Of a stretch of DNA of 64,000 nt, positions 12,736-23,800 are shown in pieces. The DNA is from Hevea brasiliensis (lineage: Eukaryota > Streptophyta > Magnoliopsida > Malpighiales > Euphorbiaceae): NCBI RefSeq assembly GCF_030052815.1, contig NC_079510.1, positions 46,838,725-46,902,724 of the forward strand, given 5' to 3'. The notes below the pieces were generated by a model, which did not search any database, had not been told where the DNA came from, and saw only the letters and a list, made by a program, of their open reading frames with translations. Position numbers and translations under genes: made by a program. Position 1 is the first letter of the stretch, and every line of letters begins with the position of its first letter.

Positions 12736-13911
12736 GAGAATAGAGCAGAGGAAGAGAGAGAAACCTAGGAGTCCCAGAAAGGCCAAGAATTTAATGAAAC
12801 TGATGGACAGAAACATTCATGGAGATGGGAAAAGAAATCATGGGAGGAAATAAAGACTCCATTGTTTGGTGAAGAGTTAAAATATTCAAAACAAAGGGGG
12901 TGGGATTTTTTTAATGAAGTTTTTGGAGATGGGATGCAATTATGGAGTTGAAGATGATGGGTTACAGATAAGAGATCGAGTGTTCTTGAGGATCAATCGA
13001 GAAGATCGCATATGGCACATGCAAAGGCATATGCTGGACTGCTTACTGTTAAGATAGGGAATTTACTAAAGTGTGAGTGAGGCGCACATGATCCTGTCGT
13101 TGGATAAACTTTGTAATATAATCATAGTATAATTATTTGAAAAAAAAAATCATATTATAATTATTAATTTGAAAATTTTATATTAATAATTAAAAATAGA
13201 ATATATCTATTATATATAATAATTGAATCTCCTGTTGGCCGTAATTATTTAGCATCAAGTGATTACGCCAGAAATCTCAATATTCATTCCTGTCATTGGA
13301 ATGGAAAATGAATAACTATTAATTTGTCTATGATTTATTTTTAAATTCAATAGAGGCTTAATGACTAAATTTTATAGTAAAAAAATAAAAAAAAAATAAA
13401 GAAAAAAATAAAAAAAGTAAAGAAAAAAATTATTTTCCTTTATTTATTTAGATATTACAAATAAAAATAAAAGAGAAAAAAGTATTTTATCCTTATCATT
13501 TGCAATTAAAATTTATAATTACAGTTATAAATATAGTTTTATTCATTTTCACTCATTTTTCTCTGAATGAGAGAGAAAATTATTCGTGGATCTTACATTA
13601 TATTTTTCAACTTTTTTTTTATCATAATTTTTTCTATATTTTTCACCATTTCAAATATATTGTAAGAGCACTACCTATGCTTTTAGCATTGTTATTGAAA
13701 AAATTATTTTTTAAATATACTAGTTAAAAGTATTAAAAAATAATTAAAAAATTAAATTTAATAAATTTTAATTATAAAAAAATTAAAATAATAAAATTAT
13801 TTTTTTAAATTATTTTTTTAATAATATTTAAAATAGTACTTTTATTTCAGCATTTAAAATTTAATAACAAAGAAGCTGTATTTATAATTTCTGTTTACCA
13901 GACGAGCTATA
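12736..13911. other. Intergenic: CPDase 5' flank and AT-rich spacer
   Basis: Contains the alternative in-frame N-terminal extension of the CPDase gene (12736-12816) and, directly upstream, another ATG at 12820 in a different frame that gives a very short upstream ORF. From about 13100 to 13860 the sequence is extremely AT-rich, with runs of A and T and no supported gene. The last bases are the 3' flank of the OBAP gene. Confidence 0.5.
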
Positions 13912-14873
13912 TCAGGGAGAAGGTGCCATCAATTTTATTTCAGTCTTCTCAATGTCAATGGCAAAACCTATCCCATGCTGCTTCCAGTAGTCAGCCTGAG
14001 GATTTATCCAGCCTGGCTCTGCAATTTCAACCATCGATTGCTTTGTAGCCCTTTTTTCAACTAGCTCCTGGGACACCATGCCCATGTTCACATCTTGAGG
14101 AGACATCATCAGTGCAGGTGCACCCAATGGAAGCATATCACCTGCAACAACGATTTTTCCTTTTTTTCAGAAAAAAAAAAAGAAGATACTCCCAACTATT
14201 TCAATAGAAGTGCTTACCTCTATCAATCTGCCATGTGCACCAAAACTTTCCGTAGGTCTTGGCCAAATTTTCGAGTTCTGGTTTCACCAACATTTCTGGA
14301 AACTTGGGATGAACTAAGAGGCCTGATTTGACCTGCACCATGCATCCCATTTTTTAAAAAGGTAGCTTATTTTTAACTTAGCAACCCATCAACAAGAAGA
14401 AGAAGGAGGAGGTTGAACCTCATAAGCATGGTAGTACCAGAGTTTCTGCTCTTCAGGTGGCAAGCTTTCAAATGCCTTATCTGACACTATATATTCCACT
14501 CCTGCATATGGGCTGAGGGGGATGAAACACAAAACATAACCACAGTACTATACTTAAAGAAAACAAAGTGAAAAATTAAGATACCTATAAGACGGCCATT
14601 AGAGTCATCAGTATAATAAACAGCACACTGAAGGAAATCCTGGTTGATCCTAGCGACATAGTGGTGGGTCTCTATCTGGCGAGACATGTCATGGCTATAT
14701 GTAGCGAAGGTGCAAACATGCTGGCTCATCTGCTTTATTGGCTTCAAAGACTGCAATATCTGTGCGCCCTTGTCCAGAATGTGCTGCTCTATCGACATTG
14801 GCTTCGCTGGCGGGATCGACTGATTCCCGCCATGGATAGGTGTTGGGGCCGGTGATTTGTAGCTGGAAGCCAT
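13912..14873 (-). CDS. Oil-body-associated protein, DUF1264 family (OBAP1-like)
   Basis: Four exons on the complement: 14585-14873, 14419-14501, 14218-14332 and 13912-14141. They total 717 bp and give 238 aa, the usual family length. The start MASSYKSPAPTPI is preceded by an in-frame ATG at 14912 that would add only 13 residues; the family starts at MASS. DUF1264 hallmarks seen include the block HHYVARINQDFLQCAVY, then EYIVSDKAFESLPPEE, LWYYHAYEVKSG, FWCTWQID and the end segment around DYWKQHGIGF. From memory, members such as maize and soybean OBAP1 sit on seed oil bodies and affect their size. The Arabidopsis counterpart in the matching block is At4g18920. It lies tail-to-head with the CPDase gene on the same strand. 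Confidence 0.93.
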
Positions 14874-15431
14874 CAAAATTGTGCAAATTTGTGGTATGGA
14901 TTTGTATGACATGCGGTGGTGTGGTCCTTAAAAAAGGCAAGACAGAAGGAAGGAGAGGCGTGGAGGGTTCGTGGGCAGAGCACGTTGGCATGCACGGTAG
15001 GGTGCCTTGGCTGTGACCGGTGAAGTTCATAGACAGATGGGCTAGCAATAGCATCAGAATTTTCAAGGCTTAGGTTGAGCTACATAGTTAGTCAGACCAC
15101 ATTAAAATTAATTTTTATTACTAATTAGAGCTAATTTAATTAATTTTTATCAGACGAGATGATCTATAAAAATTTACTTCATCTATATTTATATATCTTC
15201 TTTTCTTTTTAGAATTGATTAGAAATTTTATACTCTAGAATTCGACTTTCTCACAATTTTCAAATGAGCTCTTTTAAGATCAGTCATTATTTCTCGTTCT
15301 ATAACGTATTAATTATTGTAGATGTGTTGAACCTCCATGGAATTAAAAAAAACTACAGAAATATATAATTTCTTTTAATTTTAAACAAAATACATGCTTA
15401 ATTGAGTGGCTAGTTACAATTGAGGTAATTC
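14874..15431. other. Intergenic between the OBAP and NPF genes
   Basis: This holds the OBAP promoter and leader and the NPF 3' UTR and flank. Open frames here overlap the OBAP first exon in other frames. No gene is supported. Confidence 0.5.
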
Positions 15432-17782
15432 TTAGCCCTCACTGTTCTCACCTGAACCCACATGCGCAGAGTTCTGAGGCCTGTACTTGTACCTCTTAGC
15501 AACAATTAAATAACTACAGAAATTGATCAAGCTCAAAGCAGATAACAACCAGTAAAAGAGATTCAAATGATTCCGGTTAATATTATTGCCTGCCAACCAG
15601 CCTCCACTATTAGTACTTCCCTCGGTTGCAATGTTCACTATCTTAACCAACATGGTGCTGAAAAAATATCCAAGTGCCATGGAACTCCAAAGAAAGCAAG
15701 TAGAGATAGACTTAATCCCTTTTGGTGCCTGTGAGTAGAAAAATTCAAGAAGCCCAACGTAGGTGAACATGTCTGCAATGCCAAAAATGAGATATTGAAT
15801 TGACAACCAGAAGGTACTAATGGGCAATGGCTGCATCACAGGGATTGCATCTAACATGTTGTGGTCTCTGGCCACTTTTTTTCGTTTCCCTTCCATAATT
15901 GCTGCGGCTGCCATGGATAAAGAAGAGAGGATTAGGCCAACCCCTATACGTTGAAGGTGAGTTATGCCTGTGGGATGTCCTGTGATCTTACGTGCAAATG
16001 GTACGAATATGCGATCGTACAATGGGATTAAGACGATCATGAAAATAAATGGAATGATTGGTAATGAAGCTGGTGGAATGTCAAAAGACTTGGTGATGCC
16101 AGTGTCCATGGATAGACCTTGTTGGATGGAGAAGGTTTGGAGCTGAGCTAGGCAAAGAGTCATAATAATGGTGCAACAGAAGACTGGTAGCATTCCAAGA
16201 ATGGTTTTTGAATTTTCTACTTGGGTGACCCTGCAGAGTTTCCAGGGACTTGGAGCTTCTGCTCTCCCATCCTTCCCTGTAGATGTTGTTTGGATTATGG
16301 CTGCTTTGTCAAGGAACCTGAACGCAAAATAGATATTCACTTTTCAGATAAATATGCTTCTACTTCTTTGCCCACTGATCAAATATATTCAGTAGTGAAC
16401 AATTATATTTGACCTGAAAGTATCTGTGTGAGGTTGAAATTCTGCTTCTAAAGCAGCTTCCTTGTCGTTGTCAATCTCATGGAGTTCTGAAGAGTCCTCA
16501 GGAAGTTGAAGTTTTCGATTAAGGATGGCTGCAACATACACCTGCAAGAAAATTAAGCCAGGAAATATTGTTCATTTATTTAAACTATAGCTTCCTCAGA
16601 GCTCAAAATTGCAGAAAGTCTGCATTGCGGTACTACCCATTGATGGCTGATAATTAGCAATTGGTGCAAACCTGTATAATTTCAGTGATGGCACTAGATC
16701 CTTGGACGACTTGTATACGATACATTGGCAATCCAGCGAAAAATAAGACCAATGCCAAGAATAAAACAAGAGCACTGATTCCAAAGCCCCAATCCCATCC
16801 TCTCTTGTCTTGAACCCACACGAGAAGTGTTATGCTAATTGCAGCACCAATGCACACTGAAAGCAAGAGAAAGTTGAAGAAGCTGGACATTTGCCTGGCC
16901 TCTTTCGGGTCTTTTTCATCGAATTGATCAGCGCCATGCGATGGCAAAGCAGCTTTGAACCCTGAAGTTCCAAGAGCAAGCAAGTAGAGAGCTACAAAGA
17001 GAAGCAAAGCATTGCTACCTCCAATTTTCTCGCAGTGAGAATTTTGCTCGAAGACATTACATAGGGGTGGTTTGAGCTTGGGAAAATGAGCTTGAATTGC
17101 TAGCAGAACTAGTCCCTGGATGATAACATTTTCTTTTAATTAATAATTTTTCTATTTGTTTATTCCATTTAGTTAGTGTCAAAATTTTGCTTTTCACTGT
17201 TGATTCTTTGATAATGAATTAATTAGTAACATGTTTACCATGAACTCAATGCATCCTGAAATCATAACAGCCTTCCATCTGCCAATATAAGTGTCCGCAA
17301 AAAAAGCCACCAGAATAGAGAGGATGTAGCTAGCTCCCATTAAGTTGGTCAGCTGATTGGCTGCATCTGCTATTTCAAAGTGCATTACTCCATTGAAGTA
17401 TGTTACCAAGTTCACTGCAAGTGCAACAGTTGCCATCTGTTCGAAACAAAACGTGCCTGCAAACCAAACCAATCCAAACCAAATTCTCAGTTTCTCACTT
17501 ACTTAGGTGATTAGTTTTCTAAAGAAATTTAAAATTCTATTAGATAGTAAAAACTCATAGTTAACAAAGCCTAGATACATGCCAAGTATGAGGAAAGAAG
17601 TCTTCATTCCTCCATGCTTATACTTTGTAGCTTGTCTTCCCTTCCAATCCAATTTTCCATCAGAAAGCTCAAGTTTCTCCTGCATACCAATAATAACAAT
17701 AATAATGATAATAAGTAATGAGAAAAAAAATGCACATGAAGCAAAGTTGCAAGATACATGATATCAAAGAGCCAATTACCAT
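15432..17782 (-). CDS. NRT1/PTR family (NPF4-like) membrane transporter
   Basis: Six exons on the complement: 17780-17782, 17583-17679, 17239-17456, 16672-17115, 16414-16541 and 15432-16317. They total 1776 bp and give 591 aa, normal for NPF. Typical blocks are [14 protein letters not shown] near the N-terminus, [10 protein letters not shown] after the first helices, [17 protein letters not shown], and the C-terminal half with [21 protein letters not shown] and [10 protein letters not shown]. These resemble NPF4 members, which carry nitrate, ABA or other hormones; the substrate is not predictable here. Oddities: the first coding exon holds only the ATG; an in-frame ATG at 17683-17685 sits at the end of intron 1; intron 2 seems to use a GC donor (CTTG|gcatgt); and the helix-1 ExxER proton-coupling motif is absent (GTFCFEQMA). 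The family call is sure, the subfamily less so. Confidence 0.9.
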
Positions 17783-18082
17783 GGCTGGATACACGGGTGC
17801 TTTCTCTGTTTGCTCTGGTTGCCTTTTACACGAGTAGCAATGGAGAATAGATTGGTATATAACCCAATAGGTAGAACCATATTCATCAGTAGATATGTGT
17901 ACAATATATAGAAGGTATTAAATTGCATATGTTACCTAAAAAGTGGTTTTTGACCACTTCTTGGGAACTACAGTGACAGCCTCTACTTGTTTGATTGTGA
18001 CTCCATTTTCTTTTGATTATTGCCGACTGATACAAATCTAGATACTGAAGACAATGTCAAAATGACTATAATGAGATGAGAA

Positions 18083-19564
18083 TGTTGACCCCATGAGCTC
18101 AAAGGAGTATAGATTTTGATGATAACAAAACTCAACTAGAATCAAACTAATCTTGTTTTAAGTATTGTGCTTCTCAAAGAACAAAGAAAAAAACTCAAGG
18201 AATTCATGATGGATTTATGCTTTTAAAGAAAGAATGAAATTTTTTATAACACAGGATGAATCAAAGGAGATAAAGGAAGAAAATTTTACCTTCCAAAGCT
18301 GCATTGAAGATCAAATTTGAAAGTACATGCAGTATAGAAGTTAGTATAGAAGTTAGTTTTAACTTTTAGGATTGCTTGTGAAAAGAATTGAGGAGTACTT
18401 ATTTTTAATCTCTCAATTTTTGTTTATCCTAAGTTTTCAAAATATCATCAATGGCCTAAAAGTATTTGATTATGATTTAGTGTAAAGTCTTAAAGTTTTC
18501 AAAGTTATGCAAAAAAACTTTCCTGATATGCTAACTAGTTTGCTACTAAGTCTGGTATGCTAACTGATTTGCTAACTGACTCAACTCTGCACAATATCGC
18601 AGAAATGACAAAATAACGGTTATTTTCTTAAAACTTGAAATTGTAACATTCAAATAAGTTCTTAAACGGTCAGAAATGATCCAAAGCTATAAATACACTT
18701 ACTCTTGACCATTTTGCACTTAATAAAAATCTCTCTACTGTTCCTAACCTTTTAAGATCATTAAAGCTTTCATTCAAAGTGCTCTAAATTGGTTTTATTG
18801 CTCATCATTGGCTTACCTACTCATCTCTTCTTTATAGATTCTATTGTACTGAGTGAGATTGAGTTTTAAACACTTCTTAGCATTTATGAGAGGTCATTCA
18901 AGCATTTATTGAAGTTTGATTGTGAAAAGTGTTTGGGATAACACTTAATAGAAGTGTAAAGCTAGTTGTAAAAGCTTTAGTGAGAAGATTTGTAAAGGGC
19001 TTTTGTCTCTTACCTTTAAAAGAGAAGAATAGTGGAATGAAGACTCAAAGTGGAATCTTTGAGAGAGTGGATGTAAGCTAGTTGAACCGAACCACTATAA
19101 AAATTCAGTGCTCAATTCTCTCAACTCTTACTCTTTAAATTTATGCATTTTTATTTCTGGATTGAAGTATTTTTTGCTGAGTTAAAAATTAATATTATTT
19201 TTTGTCAACACTGCTACAAACTGAGAAATTCTGTTTACTGTTGAATCTGCTGATATCTGATATAATTTGACTACTGCTAAATCTGCTGTCAACTGATATA
19301 TTTATTTACTGCTCTGTTTGTTGTGCTGTGATTTTATTCAGATTACTGAAATTCTTATTGAATGTCAATATATCCTGTTAGATCAATATACTGATGCTTA
19401 TGAGCCAACTTTGTATCAACTTATCAATTGAGTAATATTGCACATATTTTATAGTAGAAAATTAGGTTGAACCAAGTTGTAATTTTTTAAAGATTTTGAA
19501 CAAGAACCGAAAAATTATTTTAAAGTCCAATTCATCCCCCTTTTGGACATATTTTGAGACATCA
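18083..19564. mobile_element. Solo LTR of an LTR retrotransposon
   Basis: A 1482-bp block starts TGTTGACC and ends GACATCA, so it has the TG...CA termini of LTRs. It is flanked by a perfect 5-bp duplication, GAGAA, at 18078-18082 and 19565-19569. Inside is a TATA-like motif (gctataaatac, about 18687). Near the right end is a cattcatcccc-like stretch (ccaattcatccccc), common near the ends of plant LTRs. No gag or pol reading frame and no second LTR are visible, so this is a solo LTR left by recombination. I infer a Copia-type origin weakly, from the look of the ends only. Confidence 0.85.
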
Positions 19565-19900
19565 GAGAATTATGCATATAATCAACAGAAGTAGAGTTAA
19601 GTTGAACTTCTTTTTTATTAGAGACCTTTATAAAAAGAGCACTAAAACAATCACCAAAAAATTGGAAAATAGTCCAAAACGGCGCCAATAGTTAATCCTG
19701 TCTTTACTTTCTTGGACAAGAGTATTTGCCTGTTTCTTCGGCCACCGGTAGACATGTTAGCAACGAGTGTTTATATGCAAGGTAAATGCTCATGGAATGA
19801 AGGAAAGAGTCACAACCTCCTTTATTATTATGCAAATGTCATGTCAAAGACATTATTTTGCCACTAAAAAAGTGCAACTTGCACATTCCATCCAGGCTCC

Positions 19901-19982
19901 AATATTGAGTTATAATGAATACTTCTAGCTGTTGTTAAGGAAATATTGAGTTATAATGAATACTTCTAGCTGTTGTTAAGGA
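19901..19982. repeat. Two tandem copies of a 41-bp unit
   Basis: The unit starting aatattgagttataatgaat occurs at 19901-19941 and again at 19942-19982 with no visible difference. It is non-coding. Confidence 0.95.
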
Positions 19983-20821
19983 AAAATAAGATGGAATGCA
20001 GTCAGAACCCTTGATTTAGACGTGCAAAGGGTTCACATTTAAGTGCACTACTCTGCATTTGGATGGTTAATACTTTAAAGGAAGCTTATTCGGCATGGCC
20101 GCACGAATTGAAAACCATCCGATCAAGGCAGATGTACTAGATCAGACGGTTGTTAATTCCTGCATATAGCGAACATTCGCACTGTGGGGAAACAAACCCC
20201 ACTTTTGTTACTGCTCCTAGGTCAGTGAAGTGTTTTACTAGTTTCTGTTGAGGATTGAGGGAACAGTTTGTCCACTGGCCTGTGTGGCCGGCTCAAGTGA
20301 TTATATGACAACTGAAATTGGTTAATTAGGACTTCTCTTTCCCCTTGCTTAGCACTGCAGAAAAAAAATTATATTTATATAGAATACTTTTAGACAAACA
20401 AACTACAATTTCTAGATTCCAAACTTAAATTCCTCCTCAACCCTCCTGTAAGAGACAAATATACTCGTCATTGGATAACAGTTTCCCACGGTTTGAAGTT
20501 GGCTATTGGAAAAGTTGAAACTGGTATAAACTTGCTGGAGATGGAATCCATCATTCATGAAACAGTTCGGAAAATCGCTTACATGCAGACTAAAATGAGT
20601 ATTATTATTGAACAACAAAACCCTCTCTTTTAATAAATAAATATATCAAAAAAATCCAGAAAATACTTGATGATGTGACTATCAGCTATAAGGACTAAAA
20701 CCAACAAACAAAAAGAACATAATGTACAGAGAAACAAAAGAACTAGGATGCCTGTGCAAAGAATGCCTGACTATGCTTACATGTAGAAAAAGGGTAACCC
20801 TAAAAATATAGAAACAATCTG

Positions 20822-23800
20822 TCAATAATTCAATAAGGAATACTTCACACGCAAAACAATCCTCCCCTTGTCCACCCCAAGCTTCGCTCCTGTTACCAAC
20901 CAATGGCCTGGAATATCTTGTGGTCCCTTTGACATTTCGCTTACATCAACTATTTTTGCCAGTTTCCCAACATGGCTTGAACCATCTTCCTTCTTATCAC
21001 TGGATGCCTTCTCATTTGAAACTGATGATGATGCCCCATTGGGTTGTTGTGCATAAGGATTGGAAGGACTATGGTCCCATACAGAGCGCCTTATTGTACA
21101 ACCTGGAACTTTTGAGAAGAGGAGTTTGAGATGCAACACATTTTTGGCTCCAAAATCCCAAACACCAAGCTGAGCACCAGTGACAATGTGAACACCAGAG
21201 AGATCTCCAATGGAAGTATCAGTGTACTCTATTGGTGCAGTGCTTACATGGGAGAAGTTCTTCCACTTGATGGGTTCAAACCAACGGCTGTCTTGCTCCT
21301 CAGGACCTTTCCACTTGGGTGCACCTATAGCTATGTGTGCATCCCAATGTGGCTGAAGAATTTTGGGAAGAGACACAAGATGTTGCAAATGGATGGAGAG
21401 TCTGTTTTGCTTAATGCCTTCTAGGCTAAGTCTAAGGCCAGTAACTGGCTTACGGCCAACAGTTACCTGCAATACCATACATGATATGAATTAGGCTTAT
21501 AACCCCATTAAGAGAGATTGATGTGATGTTATGTTTTTGCTGACAGGTTCTAGCAAAAGGAATTCATGGAAGCTTCAAACGAGAAATTTCCACTAGATAG
21601 GAAGGAATATGATGTACACTGAGGAATTTTTTTATGAAAAATTATTCACAGGATACACATTTTTCACATTTTAACTCAAATCCTGAAACAGTTGCTAGAT
21701 GATGTTACTCCATCAATGCTACTTGTCAAGTACTGGCATAAGAGGTGACTCGTACAATAGTTGAAGCTTTCACTTTAAGGCTTTTCACTCTGATTGTCAT
21801 CATTCAAGTGATAATTCTTCATTCTTATGTACATTTCAAAAGACATACAAGTTGAAATTACTGTTTTTAAAATCTGCCTTCCTATGTAAGTTATTCACCA
21901 TGGTTTCCTTCTGGTGGTCATTTTTTGTTTGAATACGAACGTTACTCTTACTAGCATACAAATTCAAGTACCTTTTTTATGAAAGCAACATTTCCCAGAA
22001 TAAGAATGTGAAGGTGAAAAGAACTAAATTTGCATCCCATTTTGCTGCTGCTTTCAATTCATCGTGCACCAACTCTTTATTTTCTCTTTCAATTTTTACA
22101 TTTCCATCATTTATTTCCTTTTAGAAACATAAGGGAGACAAATCTTTAGGCATTAATTTCTATCAGCATCTATGAAGGTTTTACAACTGCAAAAAATTAC
22201 CTGATCTGGGCTGATATAGAGCTTGGGGCCCATCAAGCTGAACTGAAGGGATTGGCAAACAGGCTCCTTTCTTTGAAGGTTGTTCTGCTCTGGAGCCCAA
22301 ACCCGAGCAATTTGGAAATCCAAGAAATATTGCAAATCCTCTATGGGTGGCTTGTCTGGCAAAAAAAAATATATGATAATTCAATAACCAATATAGTCAA
22401 ATTTAAAATGAAAATAAATTGTAAAAGATTCCATATAAAAAGTTATTTACAATAAGCCATCTATAGCTGAAATAATGTTAGGCCTTGTTCAAACTTTCCT
22501 CACAAATCACTTGATTAAGAGATGCTGGCAACAGCAACAAGGCAGCCATAGGCATGAAGTACTTGAATCTGACTTTATGAAAAATTACAGATATCTCATG
22601 AAAGTAAAAAAATATTTTTTGTGAAGTAATTTTTCATGCTCATCGCTTGTTTGTAAGAAAAATAAACATTTTATATCCAGAATACTACTGAAAAACTGCA
22701 TCACAGTTTCTGTGATCCTTGACTGAAACAGTAGATTACAAATTGAATCAAATTCATTAGCATAGAGACAAAACCAAAATTTTAAATGAGAACTTACACT
22801 CCAAGTACAAGTCAATTGCTCTTGCTAAATGCTTTAAGCCAGGCACTCCTTCAAGCAGAGAAATGATTGGTGTAAAAGTCATATTAATAACATCTGGCGC
22901 CAACTGCACAGTTTCTGCCCACTTGGCATGACTCTGCTCAAGATCATCACCTCCTCTCCTTCTAAAAATGACTGTTACATCCTACAACAGTGAATTCAAT
23001 TTTTACTGATTTCTCACAATTTAGAACAGAAAATTATTTATTTATCAAAGGAAACAGGAAGCAAATGAAAGAGAAAACATTTAACAAGGAAAAATGCAAT
23101 AATATTGCATTCTATCAAAAAAAATTTTTTTAAAAACCAACAAAAATTTTCAAGCGTTAGAAAAAATAGTATCTTGAATTCTTGATTGAACAAAATTAAA
23201 TAAGCAATGCCATGATAATAACCTTGTCCTTGTATTTTAAGGGGCCAGCACTTGGTTGACTTCTTGAGTCCTGAAACCTTTGATCTGTGATGTCTTTTAC
23301 ATAGCTCTCAATGTCTGACACTAGCAAAGAAGATGACTGGTGCTGCCTTATGTAGACAACATCTCTTCCACCAATTGTTGCAGATGTGACAATATGTGTA
23401 CCATAGCTTTCAATGAAACTGAAAGGGAGGCAAAAAAAAAAATGCAATTGTCAATCAGAAAGGTGATGCTGTCAAAATCTTCAAGTTTCTCTAGGAATTT
23501 TATCAGAAAATTCCTTGACATGCATATGGACACAAGTCATAGGGACACTCTATACTGGAATCAAGAACTCAACATTTATTTGAGCACCACAAAAACCACC
23601 CATACAAACCTACCCAATTTGTATTTCATTCTGTTTAATATCAATTAATAAGAAAGTAAAAGATATCATAATTTGGCAACTTCAAAAGCAGGGTGACTTT
23701 TTCTCCAAATATTAATGATTTTTGACGCAAATATACTATGGAGCTTCTTGATTTCTAATTCAAATGAAGAAACATCAAAAGAAACTATAAATGGCTCCAA

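Larger units (their letters stand above)
17783..20821. other. Intergenic between NPF and NSL1-like genes, containing a solo LTR
   Basis: The region next to the NPF start is probably its leader and promoter. An open frame without an ATG continues upstream of exon 1 to about 17910, so an undetected upstream start cannot be fully excluded. The solo LTR and a 41-bp duplication are listed separately. Positions 20000-20821 show no supported gene and include the 3' flank of the NSL1-like gene. Confidence 0.5.

Noticed and set aside
14695..15066. 123-codon minus-strand open frame overlapping OBAP exon 1
   Set aside because: It is in another frame than the conserved DUF1264 sequence and has no homology I recognise.
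15964..16412. Plus-strand open frames inside the NPF gene
   Set aside because: They are antisense to the conserved C-terminal NPF exon.
20868..21424. Several plus-strand open frames over the last NSL1 exon
   Set aside because: They are shadows of the 645-bp MACPF exon on the other strand.
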